Below the pieces are notes generated by a model. It was not told the DNA's origin and ran no database searches. It saw only the letters and a program-made list of their open reading frames with translations. A program made the translations under genes and the position numbers. From NCBI RefSeq assembly GCF_001315945.1, contig NZ_BBBG01000025.1, forward strand, positions 1-35,148: 35,148 nt of DNA, given 5' to 3'. Each line of letters starts with the position of its first letter. The stretch's first letter is position 1. Positions 20,393 through 29,656 of the stretch are shown one piece after another. This DNA comes from Methanogenium cariaci JCM 10550. GTDB taxonomy: Archaea > Halobacteriota > Methanomicrobia > Methanomicrobiales > Methanomicrobiaceae.

Positions 20393-21412
20393 ATGAGCGT
20401 TGAATTTTTAGATCGACGTAATGCGGTTAATTTAGAAATTTTTTCTGATGAAATTAATCCAGTAGTCGATCAAGCAGATGGCTCTAAATGGATGTATATT
20501 GGAGTGTTATTTGTTCCAGTTGAAAAGAAAACCGAATTAATCGAAAAATTAAAAAATTTACGATGTATTACCAATTCGAAATGGCATGACAATCATGAGG
20601 ATTGTCCTATCGGTTGTAAGTTCCACAAGAAAAATAATACAGAAATCCATTACACTGAAGTTCAACGTACAAATGCAAGACTTCGAATTGCTTTAAACTG
20701 GATTGAATTCCTGAAAAATGATAATTCTGCTCGAGAATTATTCTATTTTAATATACTTGGAATTAATTTATCAGAATTAGATCTCAATAGATTTGGAGGC
20801 AATTCTGATGTGGAATTGAACATTTATAACCGGTTCTATCGCTCAGTTATTCTCAGTGGTCTGCACTATTTTTTCGACAAAAAACAAACTGTAATTAACA
20901 ATATTTATCATGACAACGGCAGTCAGGAATCTCATCAATTTTTCCCTTGGCATACAATTCAAAAAATTGAATTACAAAGTGATCTCGTTACAATAAGGCC
21001 AAAAACTGTCAAATTTATTGACTCTGACCATCGAAAGAGTGGTGATGATGAGTCCCATCTCATACAATTTATTGACATCATTCTTGGAGCGACATATGTG
21101 TGTTTGCATGATCCTTCTGAAAGAATTGAAAAAAGGAAAGTTGGTTCAGCTTTTAAACCAGTATTAACTACACTTCTTGATCGTGTCCAAAAGGAGAGTG
21201 GTGGCAGTTTATGGGGGCAATATTACATATCTGATTTCAAAAGAAAATGGCAAGTAAGTTTTTTTCCAAGAACTAACAACATGGGGGGGTCATGGCGCAC
21301 ATTGAGTGATTCAGAAATCAAGGACATTATATCCAGTAGAAATTCGTATTATTATTCCAGACAGATAGTTGTGCGAGATCCCAGTGTGACAACGTTAGAT
21401 CGATGGTTTTGA
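20393..21412 (+). CDS. DUF3800 family protein
   Basis: 339 residues from ATG 20393, preferred to the in-frame GTG at 20384 because that GTGAT serves as Shine-Dalgarno. The frame is open. NLEIFSDEINPV is the N-terminal acidic motif of DUF3800, followed by the strand WMYIGVLFVP; IYHDNGS lies centrally and DDESHLIQFIDIILGA occupies the place of the family's (L/I)LQ-ADL-G helix. The family has an RNase H-like fold with conserved acidic residues; a nuclease role is predicted but unproven. DUF3800 genes are common in mobile and defence islands. It follows hsdS by 50 bases, with AT-rich sequence unlike the rest of the chromosome. Confidence 0.75.
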   Translation: MSVEFLDRRNAVNLEIFSDEINPVVDQADGSKWMYIGVLFVPVEKKTELIEKLKNLRCITNSKWHDNHEDCPIGCKFHKKNNTEIHYTEVQRTNARLRIALNWIEFLKNDNSARELFYFNILGINLSELDLNRFGGNSDVELNIYNRFYRSVILSGLHYFFDKKQTVINNIYHDNGSQESHQFFPWHTIQKIELQSDLVTIRPKTVKFIDSDHRKSGDDESHLIQFIDIILGATYVCLHDPSERIEKRKVGSAFKPVLTTLLDRVQKESGGSLWGQYYISDFKRKWQVSFFPRTNNMGGSWRTLSDSEIKDIISSRNSYYYSRQIVVRDPSVTTLDRWF

Positions 21413-21653
21413 ATCAATCAAAAAACGGCTCTGTAGAAATCCTTCCATATTTTTAAAGAGTCATTTTTTGATACTCTATGATTGTTGCACACTTTGATCC
21501 TTTTACGTTGAACGCACATGTGAGGGATAAGATTCCGGTTCGGTAATTGAGCTAGAGATTGAAGAGGACCAAATTAATTTTGGACAGAAAAATACATTTT
21601 TTTAAATGTTTTAATTGGAAAGAATTATTTAAATAAAAATCTCATTCTTTTTA
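21413..21653. other. 240-bp AT-rich gap, possible insertion-element scar
   Basis: No gene. Near 21428 it carries GGCTCTGTAGAAATCC, which reminds me of terminal repeats of archaeal insertion sequences. A T-rich tract follows. I found no transposase and no opposite end. The downstream end holds the promoter of the next gene. Confidence 0.3.
21626..21637 (+). promoter_or_regulatory. TATA box before the AT-rich membrane-protein gene
   Basis: ATTTAAATAAAA lies about 23 bases before the ATG at 21654, the distance expected for a leaderless archaeal message. It supports taking that ATG as the start. Confidence 0.5.
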
Positions 21654-22850
21654 ATGGGTTGGCCAAAAATATCAAATTGGAGCAATCAAGGTTATCCGTT
21701 TTTTTGAATTGATCGGATTTTTAACTGCATATATAATATTAAACGCGTTTTTCAACAAAATTGATTGTAATAAAGTAGAAGTTACAGTCATTGTATTTTT
21801 TGTATCATTAATTGTAATAAAAACTGATTTGTTATTTTATTGCACAAATAACATTAAAGAAATAATTTCAAATTGCCTGAAAACGGGTAAATTAATTATA
21901 ATTGGAATAATTAAATCACCTGTTATTTTCTTCAAATTCGTGAAAAATAGTATACTTAATTATGAAATATTCTTCCTTAAACTTAAGTCAGTCAGTCATG
22001 CAATTCCTAGTCAAATACTACGTTTTTTAAAATATTTTAGTATAATATTCAAGCAAGTATTTTTCAATGTTTGTTATGATATTTTCCCCATTCTGTTAAT
22101 ATGGCTAAGTGTTTCGGGTTTTTTGTGATTTTTGACATAATCTCAATTCCTGGCATTGAAGATAATTTGAATAATATCCTTGCATTTAGCATTTTACTTG
22201 GAATTTTCCAATATTTTCTTAAAAGACATGAGGAAAAGATATATCCTAAAATCTCATTTCTTCCAAATAAAATTAACGCAATAATTGCCGAAGAAACTGT
22301 ATTTATAGAGTTTTACGAATCAATTAGGGATACAAAACTGGAACGTGCTATTAAAAGAGCAATTGATCCAAAGCTACAGACTCTCGATTTTTACGATTTT
22401 GTATTAAATGATCCAAAATTTAGCAAGATGTATTTCGCTAGCATGAAAAAGAACCCCCCTATATCATTTCAACCTGTGATCAATTATCAGTACAATTCAG
22501 ATCAACAGTATCTATTAGCTGAAATGGAAGCAAAGAGAACAAATCAAGAAACAGAACTCCATAAAGCATATTCCGATTTCTTTCTAGGAATTGCTTATGA
22601 TAATATCAACAATAAGATTAAAAGCGAAGTTGATATTAATGAATTCGCAATTTTGACTCAAAGCAACATTAACATTGTACAAGAAGTTATTCCGCAATTC
22701 ATCAATTTGAAACTTCAAAACGGATTCGATAAAATTACAGATGGTTCTGATATTATTGCGTTACCAACTGACTCATCGGCAAACGAATTTAAGGAACACC
22801 TTAAAGAAAAAATATATTCTGAGATCTGGGCGAAAATACTCCCCCCCTAA
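21654..22850 (+). CDS. Unknown membrane-anchored protein, AT-rich
   Basis: About 397 residues if two T-run errors are corrected (extra T near 21700, missing T near 22121). The first reading then runs MGWPKISNWSNQ into a helix (LIGFLTAYIILNAFF), a second (VTVIVFFVSLIVI), a Lys-rich intracellular stretch, and two more helices around FPILLIWLSVSGFF and ILAFSILLGIFQYF. From about residue 200 the protein is soluble and helical (KRHEEKIYPK, ..LERAIKRAIDPK..). I recognise no family or catalytic motif. It could instead be two overlapping genes, 21654-22128 and 22101-22850, but the hydrophobic pattern reads more naturally as one. Four helices and a cytosolic domain behind hsdRMS and DUF3800 would suit a membrane effector; that is inference. 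Confidence 0.5.
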
Positions 22851-23403
22851 TTTTGAGTCTTGTCATACAATGAAATATTTCCTGAATTGTGGATGGTTTA
22901 TCATATCAATGGCATGCTGAAAATATTTCAATTCATAGGGTTTTACAAAATTTAGAGAGTATTTGCAAAATCGTAAGATAACCATAACCCCCCCATCCAT
23001 GATGAGAGGAGAGAGGACAGAGACTCAAACCACAGCATCATAAGCCCGGCACTCTGCCATTCAAAAATCTAAATAAATGATCAATTCATGTTTCATTTCT
23101 CCCGATTTTCCACAGAAATATCGCGACTGTTGACTTCAGCCGAACCACTGTTGATCCATCCGAATCAATACATACCCCGCAGACTTTTCCTATATGGTCA
23201 TGGCCGTCCCATCACCTTCTGTTTCTGAACGGTCAGATTCATTGAAAGTCAATTAGGGCATGATATGATCTACCCGTTCATTGTCACGAAAATAGTTTTG
23301 GAGACGAAATCGTTCCGGGGACTGAATCGTTGCAGTTCCCGTTAAAATCGGTGGAGAGGGGGCGAGAAGGTAACGCCAATTACCCCCCCAGGGGTAAATA
23401 CCA
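22851..23403. other. 550-bp gap without a gene
   Basis: No credible coding frame. It contains copy A of an ~80-bp repeat (23150-23222) whose partner lies at 24956-25040. Between 23005 and 23060 the minus strand looks vaguely like a degenerate tRNA half, but the stems do not pair. Confidence 0.5.
23150..23222 (+). repeat. Direct repeat copy A
   Basis: Aligns with copy B at 24956-25040 over about 75-80 bases at roughly 80% identity by eye. Shared words include GAACCACT, ATCCGAAT, CCCGCAGACTTTT and GTCCCATCACCTTCTGT. In copy B the last word leads 38 bases later into a gene; copy A leads into non-coding sequence. The two copies lie on either side of hflX. Confidence 0.7.
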
Positions 23404-24703
23404 TCAGGAAGACAAAACCAAAGGCCCGACTTTCTGAATGATCTCATCCCGTGCCTCTATTTCCATGAGAATGGAATCCCCGTACTCAATCGCGTGCACA
23501 ATACCCTCATCATACAGCCACGATACCGTAGACAAACTCTCATCAGATAGCGGAATGGATATCCTGCACCGTTCCCACTTCGGCAGCATCTCATACAAAA
23601 GCTGCTTCAGTTCGTCAAGACCCTCCCCTGACCGTGCAGACACCATGACCGAAACAGAAATAAGATCACCAATCGCCTCCCGTTTTTCCTGCACCTCTTC
23701 ATCAGAAAGAAGATCCGCCTTGTTAAGCGCAGTAACAATCACCGCACCCTCCGTTCTCCCCCGGAAGATATCATGCTGACAACCAGTTTCTGCCGTATCA
23801 CATCCACCGGATCACTCATATCCACCACCAGAAGAATGACATCGGCCAGGAATATCTCATCCAGCGTTGACCGGAACGCATCCACCATCAAATGCGGCAG
23901 ATCTTCGATAAATCCCACCGTATCCGTCAACAGCATCTTTCGGTTATTTTTCGTGAGAGCACGCGTTGTCGGAGAGAGTGTCGTAAAGAGCATGTCTTTG
24001 ACCACGGTCTCTTCCTCGACAAGTGATTCGAAAAGCGTACTCTTTCCCGCATTCGTATACCCTGCCAGAGCGACAAGGGAAAATCCCTTCTCATGCCGGA
24101 ACGTACGCAGCGACTCACTCCCGTCCCCCCCTGCTGAAGTTCGGCCCGGATTCGGGCAATCCGTTTCTTGATATCCTGCTCATAGGAATTCTCGTAACCT
24201 CCCAGACCCATGAACCCCCCCTGCTTATCCTTCTTCATCAGGGAAAGGATCGCCTTTGTTTTCGGAAGCTTATATTGTAATTCCGCAAGCTCCACCTGGA
24301 GTTTGGCACGCTTCGTCGTGGCCCTTGCAGCAAATATCTCAAGAATCAGCTGGAACCGGTCTATCACTTCACAGGAACACATCTCAGAAATATTATAGAT
24401 CTGCGTCATCGACAGCGGATTATTGAAAATGACTTTCTCCGCATCCAGAGATTTCACCATCTGCACAAGCTCATCCACCTTACCGCACCCAATCTGGTAC
24501 TTCCGGTCAGGAAGTCTGGACTGCACAAATGCACCGGCAACATCATACTCCGCAGCATGTGCCAGCTCCCTGAGCTCTGAGAGCTTCCGCGAATTTGTCG
24601 CAGCATCAGAATCCGGATCATTTCGCTGGACAAGAATAATTGTTTTCCTTGCAGAGCCCCCCCGGACGGGATCATCTGATACGAATTTTGTTTCGAATGT
24701 CAT
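23404..24703 (-). CDS. hflX: GTPase HflX
   Basis: About 430 residues. N-terminal HflX domain: TIILVQRNDP, QSRLPDRKYQIGCGKVDELVQ, FNNPLSMTQIYNI, DRFQLILEIFA, RAKLQVELAELQYKLPK. Then the GTPase: G1 GYTNAGKST, FTTLSPTTR, G3 DTVGFI, DLPHLMVDAFRSTLDE, G4 NKAD, G5 SARSGEG. HflX binds the large ribosomal subunit and can split stalled ribosomes. Frame breaks are at the C run at 24125-24130 and at 23759-23763. GGAGGG lies six bases before the ATG at 24703; an AT-rich ATTATTTTATGG follows upstream. It is a core gene standing inside an otherwise accessory stretch. Confidence 0.92.
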
Positions 24704-25077
24704 CTAAACCCTCCATAAAATAATGCTATTCATACAACACTCTCAACGCAGGGATTTGGTTTCCCCCCCCGCTGCGCCTGAATATCTTTCCACACTATTC
24801 CTTATACCCTCCTGTAAACCTGACCAAAAGAACCCTCCCGGTCTTGACGTGCTTTCATACGCTGGCCCTCAGCTCAGATATTCAGCGTGGTGCGGGTGTT
24901 CTGTCAGGAACTGCCCGATAAAGGTATCCGGAACAGTCAGGAATTCTGAATCAATCTGAACCACTTTAGATTTATCCGAATCTTTACATACAACCCGCAG
25001 ACTTTTTCTCTATCATCTCCCCCCCGTCCCATCACCTTCTGTGCACAGGAAACCCTGTCGCACAGGAGCAAACCTCC
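24704..25077. other. 375-bp intergenic region upstream of hflX and of the replication module
   Basis: Divergent spacer: hflX promoter at its left end, repeat copy B at 24956-25040 at its right end. GTCAGGAA occurs at 24902 and 24937. No coding frame. Confidence 0.5.
24956..25040 (+). repeat. Direct repeat copy B, upstream of the replication module
   Basis: Partner of copy A at 23150-23222. It ends 38 bases before the ATG of the first gene in the module, so it probably includes that gene's promoter or a replication or recombination site. A seven- to eight-C run interrupts it near 25020. Confidence 0.7.
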
Positions 25078-25867
25078 ATGAGAAAAGCAGAACAAAATGT
25101 AGCGAACCACAACCCGGAACGGCAGGCTACGCCCGTCCGAAAGAATCGAATCGCAGAAGAACAGAACCAGACGATGATGCCAGACAGGGAGGGGGGGCAG
25201 ACATGCAGCCCGCATACCGAACAATAAACGGCAGCCCCCCCGCAAAAAAACCATGCTCCCACATAGGTTTGAGAGGAACTGCCGATGAACAGTCGGCGGC
25301 AACAGAGATAAACTCCCCGGCCGGTCGGACACCCATCAGCGCGGGCCCGGTCCCGCTCTACCTCATCCCGCAGACCATCTCCACAGAAATCCACGCCCAC
25401 GGCGGGGGGGACATATCGGAGATCACCGTCCGCCGGGCCCGGCACCACTTCTATGCCATTTCCCTGACAAAAACCGCCCCCGGAGGCAGAAGGCCGGTGG
25501 TGCAGATGCAGACTGAACCCGGCACACTTGCCCGCGGAAGAGGGAGAACCCTCTCCGTTACCATCGCAGAGGAGTCCTATCACCTCGGTCGCAATGACAT
25601 CAACACCCTGCTCAACTACGGGCAGAGCGTACCTCTCAGCCGGATCGAAAACGGAACCATCCGCCCCCCCGACAAAGCAATCTTCGTAACGACGGTCATC
25701 GACGGCCACATCACCGTCCATACCTCCGGCCGGGTGGTGCTGGTGGTCACCCGGACGAACCTCTTTTCCGTCCCCCCCTGGCAAGTTTCCGGAAGGTGGC
25801 CCGTGGTGAGGCCGTATCCGCCCCCCCGCTCTTCCCGGTGATGCCGGATGCAGGATGGTTCGTATGA
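25078..25867 (+). CDS. Unknown protein encoded with a PrimPol-helicase
   Basis: About 260 residues. The ATG at 25078 follows CAGGAG. The first 100 residues are polar and probably disordered; a compact part follows (PLYLIPQTISTEIHAHGGDISEI...) with IAEESYHLGRNDINTLLNYGQ and VIDGHITVHTSGRVVLVVTR, suggesting a beta-rich domain. Seven-C and seven-G runs break the frame. The stop overlaps the next start (ATGA at 25864), so translation is coupled to the primase. I recognise no family. The genetic coupling suggests a replication accessory protein or element-specific factor. Confidence 0.55.
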
Positions 25868-28838
25868 CTACCAACCAGCCGAATGCGTCAGATGAGAATG
25901 GGGGGGTTCGGGACACCCTCTCCCTCCTCTTTTCCGGGGATTCGGTCGTCGAACTCCGGGCCCTCGGCGACGGCGGGGGGTGCACAGCGGCTACTTCACC
26001 GACCATGATCTGATGGCAGAGCGGGCGGCCGCGATGGACGCCTTCCGGGACATCACAGGCGTGTATGTCACCCTGAACGAGGTGAACCCCGCCCTGCTCT
26101 CCCGGCGGGCCAACCGCGTCAAACAACGCCTCTCCCGGAGCGATGCGACCACCGCCGACGCCGACATCATTCGCCGCCGCTGGCTCCCCCCCATTGACTT
26201 TGACCCCCCCGTCCGGCCGAGCGGGGGTCTCTGCGACCGATGCGGAGCATGCCGCCGCCCTTGAACGGGCGGAGCGGGTCGCCGCATGGCTCACCGGGAG
26301 AGGATTCCCGGAACCCGTCCTTGCCGACTCCGGCAACGGGGCCCACCTCCTCTACGCAATCGATTTGCCCAACGACGGCGAGGCCACCCGGCTCGTGAAG
26401 GCATGTCTCAGCGTTCTCGACGCCCTCTTCTCGGATGCGACCGTCCACTGCGACACCGCGAACTTCAACGCCGGACGCATCTGGAAACTCTACGGCACGA
26501 CGGCCCGCAAAGGCGACAGCACCCCTGAGCGGCCCCACCGGAAGGCCCGAATATGCTCTGCCCCCCCGGATGCACCGCAGGTCGTAACGGATGACCTGCT
26601 GCAGGAGCTTGCCGATGCCATTCCCCCCCGCTCCGCCCCCCCGTGACCGGCAAACGCGGGGTTCGTTTGACCTCGGCCACTGGCTCACGACCCACGGCAT
26701 CAGCGTCAGAACCGAAAAACCCTGGCAGGGCGGCACGTTATTCACCCTTGATGCCTGCCCCCCCTTCTCCAGCGCTCACACGGACGGAGCCTTTGCCATC
26801 CAGTTTGCAAACGGTGCCCTCTTTGCCGGATGCCACCACGACTCCTGCGGCGGCGGCAGCCAGCGCTGGCAGGAACTGCGGGCGATGTATGAACCGGAGA
26901 GAATCGCCGGGAAGGAAAAAGCTGGGACGAAACCACAAAAACAAGAGTCGTCACATGGTTCAGAAGAACCACCGGAAAATCCCCCCCATCCCCACCTCTT
27001 CTGCCGGACACTTCAGCGGAGAAACAGGAACAACGCAAACAGGCATTGGAGATTCTTACAAACGGCGACCCGGTCAATTTCCTCCTCGACGTCTTCCACC
27101 GCAACCATGTCGGGGACCGCACGGTTGCGGAATGTCTCGCAATGTCCATTGCCTCACAATCCGTCGAAAACACCTCCGGGCTGCACGTCGCCATATCCGG
27201 CAACTCCGGGAAGGGCAAGACTCATGCCTGCAATGCGATGCTCCGCCTCCTGCCCGAGGCGTACCGGCTGAAGGGCACGGTCTCGAACAAGGCTCTCTTT
27301 TACTACGAAGACCTCCTGGCGGGGGACGGTAATTCTCTTTGATGACGTCGCACTTTCAGACGACATGCAGGAACTCCTGAAGTCTGCAACAGCCAATTTC
27401 CAGGAGCCGGTTGAGCACCGGACACTCACCCGCGATCGGCATCTCAAACTATGCACCATCCCCCCCGAACGGTGCGTCTGGTGGCTTGCCAAGGTGGAGG
27501 CCATCGGAGACGATCAGGTAATGAACCGGATGCTCACGGTCTGGATAGATGACTCGACAGGTCAGGACCGGGCGGTTCTTGCCCATCTGAAACAGGTTGA
27601 GATGGGAATGGTGCCTTCGGCAACCAATGACCCGGACGTTCTTGTCTGCCGGACGATGTGGGAGATTTTGAAAGAGGCCGTCCGGCAGGTGCGTATCCCG
27701 TTTGCCGGTCGGATAAACTTTTCAGCGGCCCATAACCGGCGCAACCCGGCGATGCTTTTCGACCTTATCAAGTGTCACGCAGTGCTGAACTTCCTTCAGC
27801 GGGAGAAGGATGAGGACGGGACTGTCATTTCTACGTATGATGACTTCGTTTATGCCAGGCAGCTCTTTATTGCGATCAACGGCAATGTCGGCGGGCAGGA
27901 GACGAAGCTGACCCGAAACGAGTCAGCCGCCCTTGCGACTATTACCCGGCTGGACCTGCAGGTATTCACCATCCGTCAGCTTCAGGATACCCTCGGTCTC
28001 TCGTATCACCAGACCTATCGGCTCCTGCATGGCTACACGAACAGCCGGGCCACCTATCTGGGTATTCTTGATAAGTGCCCTGCAGTAAGTCTCATTGACG
28101 CAACAGTGGCAGAAGAGATCTGCGGTGTGGAGTGTCGCAGGCGTGAGCACTACTTCTCCTTTGACCTTCTGCATTATCGGGGATGGTCAGCCCAGGCGGA
28201 TGTCTGGCTTGATGAAGAAGTGAATGGCAGCGATTCTGATGGAGACGATGATGAAGATGGCGGTGATGCGGCAGGTGGCGCAGGGGGGGAGAATCACACC
28301 CTTCCACCCTCTTTGCACCGGAATTCCAGGGATTGCGCAAACAAACCGGAAGCCCATTCTGCTTCTGTTTTTTGTACAGGGAAAGAGAGAGAAGAGAGGC
28401 GTACAGAGAGTATAGGAAGGTTGCATGGATTACCGGTAACACCCAACACCCCCCCGGTACCATCTGCTTCAGTATGGGGGGGAGTGATGGTGTCTGTGAT
28501 CACAGCGGGAGTGCAAAAGAAGCGGTGAATTCAGTGGTGAATCGGCCGTTGCAGAATTCCGGGCCGCAGACGGAAAATATGTGGTGTAAATCAGATTGCA
28601 ACACTCCCACAGGGAGCACGAAGGTGCACAAAGGGAAGGCGTCCGACGCCACCCTGCCCTTACCCGACATACTGGATCATACGTCCTTTTACCGGTCGGC
28701 AGTCTCGGTTGGAAACTGTGATGTTTGTGGCAAAGGAGCGGCGGTGTATCACTCCGAAGAGCAGCGGACGAGTATCTGTGAAGGGTGTTATGCCCGGCTG
28801 GTTCGGGAGGCGAACCGGGACGAGGGGGGGTGCGGTGA
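25864..28838 (+). CDS. PrimPol-zinc finger-helicase fusion with C-terminal zinc-ribbon domain
   Basis: About 985 residues rejoined. Domain 1 (about 1-235) is an archaeo-eukaryotic primase: acidic motif WLPIDFDP, sugar/His motif ADSGNGAHLLYAIDL, third motif with CDTANFNAGRIWKLYGT and RKGD.PERPHR. A zinc finger follows (CPFSSAHTDG...GCHHDSCGG). Domain 3 is a P-loop helicase-like ATPase: Walker A SGNSGKGKTH, Walker B VILFDDVAL. A winged helix (FTIRQLQDTLGLSYHQTY) precedes an acidic linker and a final cysteine-rich domain CDVCGKG...CEGCYARLVREANRD. Primase-helicases of this kind replicate plasmids and proviruses. Many G/C runs break the frame. If the run near 28477 were correct, the gene would end at 28528 without the last domain. 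Confidence 0.8.
28657..28838 (+). repeat. Copy 1 of the primase 3'-end repeat, intact coding copy
   Basis: Encodes PDILDHTSFYRS...CDVCGKG...CEGCYARLVREANRD at the end of the primase-helicase. Shares 30 identical bases (28793-28822) with copy 3 (31683-31712), and 32 bases with two mismatches (28777-28808) with copy 2 (29439-29470). Confidence 0.8.
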
Positions 28839-28882
28839 CCGGATACGTTATTCCGGGGGGGGTCTCACGCACCGTCCCCCAT

Positions 28883-29220
28883 TCACTTTTTTATGGTATA
28901 ATGGGTATGTGATCCCGAACCCTTCTTTTCAACAAGGCCAAGGTTCTCCAGCTTTTTAATCCGCCTCAATACCTTAGTCTTAGAAATTTCCAGTCTTAAT
29001 GCAAGTTCACTGCTCTTTAACGGCAGATTCAGAAGGGTAAGGATCTGATTATCCGTTTCATCAATGGCGGAAGAGACATCTTTTCTGAAGATGACGGAAA
29101 ATGCTGCGGGGGGGCTTGCCCTGAATTCAACCGAACAGAAGGGATGTTTTTTCCTGCCGTTTCCTTAAATTCAAGGACTTCAGATTCTCCTGACTGAATC
29201 AGGTAAATCGGTTACTGTTT
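28883..29220 (-). pseudogene. AlbA_2 (Schlafen-like) regulator remnant with internal deletion
   Basis: Near 29150-29200 the minus strand encodes YLIQSGESEVLEFKET, the start of an AlbA_2/Slfn domain. Soon after, it encodes FRASPAAFSVIFRKD and a winged helix (ILTLLNLPLKSSELALRLEISKTKVLRRIKKLENLGLVEKKGSGS) with a stop at 28883. In intact relatives about 300 residues separate these parts, including the rest of the ATP-binding-like domain. The two pieces are also in different frames. No start codon survives upstream of LIQSGE. It is inert debris, oriented against the primase. Confidence 0.7.
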
Positions 29221-29251
29221 CATTTTTGCATGAAACAGTATGAAACAGTAA
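29212..29251. promoter_or_regulatory. Inverted repeat with a doubled right arm (TGAAACAGTA)
   Basis: TTACTGTTTCA at 29212-29222 is the reverse complement of TGAAACAGTAA at 29241-29251. A second near-identical arm, TGAAACAGTA, lies directly before it at 29231-29240. The result is one left and two tandem right half-sites, an operator-like arrangement. It sits exactly where the start region of the AlbA_2-like remnant would have been. Confidence 0.5.
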
Positions 29252-29414
29252 ACTCATTGGAGAATCAGTCCATAAACCGGCTGTAAACAATCCCATATTC
29301 TGTTTAAAGCAATTATGTGGTGTTTTCCCTTCCGGGTGGTGTTTCTCTCGTTTCATCCCTTCAGCATGAAACGTTCTCATGGCCGGATTCGCCGGGCCGA
29401 ATGATGGGGGGGTT

Positions 29415-29513
29415 CCCTTCTTATCATCTCGGGGAAGGTGTGAAGGATGTTATGCCCAGCTGGTTCGGGAATGGGAGAAGGGTGATATCGAATTTGACCG
29501 TTGGGTTTAATTT
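29415..29513 (+). repeat. Copy 2 of the primase 3'-end repeat, partial
   Basis: Reads SYHLGE...VCEGCYAQLVREWEKGDIEFDRWV and a stop at about 29513. It is a degenerate copy of the last 40 or so residues of the primase-helicase, with a different tail. Lies between the AlbA_2 remnant and the AAA/RloB pair. Confidence 0.7.
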
Positions 29514-29596
29514 CTGGATCAGATGAGGCAAATTTTGAAAACTTTGAATGACGTGGCAAACCTGTGTCACATATGTCCCCCCCAATCAAAAATTTA

Positions 29597-29619
29597 ATTC
29601 TACGAAAAAATCGTAGAAT
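29597..29619. promoter_or_regulatory. Perfect 9-bp inverted repeat upstream of the AAA/RloB operon
   Basis: ATTCTACGA-AAAAA-TCGTAGAAT. Its left edge overlaps an AT-rich AAAATTTAATTC that could be the TATA box, and the ATG follows 38 bases after its end. The placement fits an operator that blocks transcription. As an RNA hairpin it could alternatively act in the leader. Confidence 0.5.
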
Positions 29620-29656
29620 CAAAACACATAAATCATTCAGGATAGTTATACATTGT

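Noticed and set aside
23005..23060. A tRNA-like half on the minus strand (GGCAGAGTGCCGGGCTTATGA...), as a possible integration site.
   Set aside because: The anticodon and T-stems do not pair and no acceptor stem is found.
25032..26336. A 434-codon open frame on the minus strand across the unknown gene and the primase start.
   Set aside because: It is antisense to sequence that encodes clear PrimPol motifs on the plus strand, is Pro/Arg/Gly-rich as GC-rich shadows are, and has no recognisable domain or Shine-Dalgarno.
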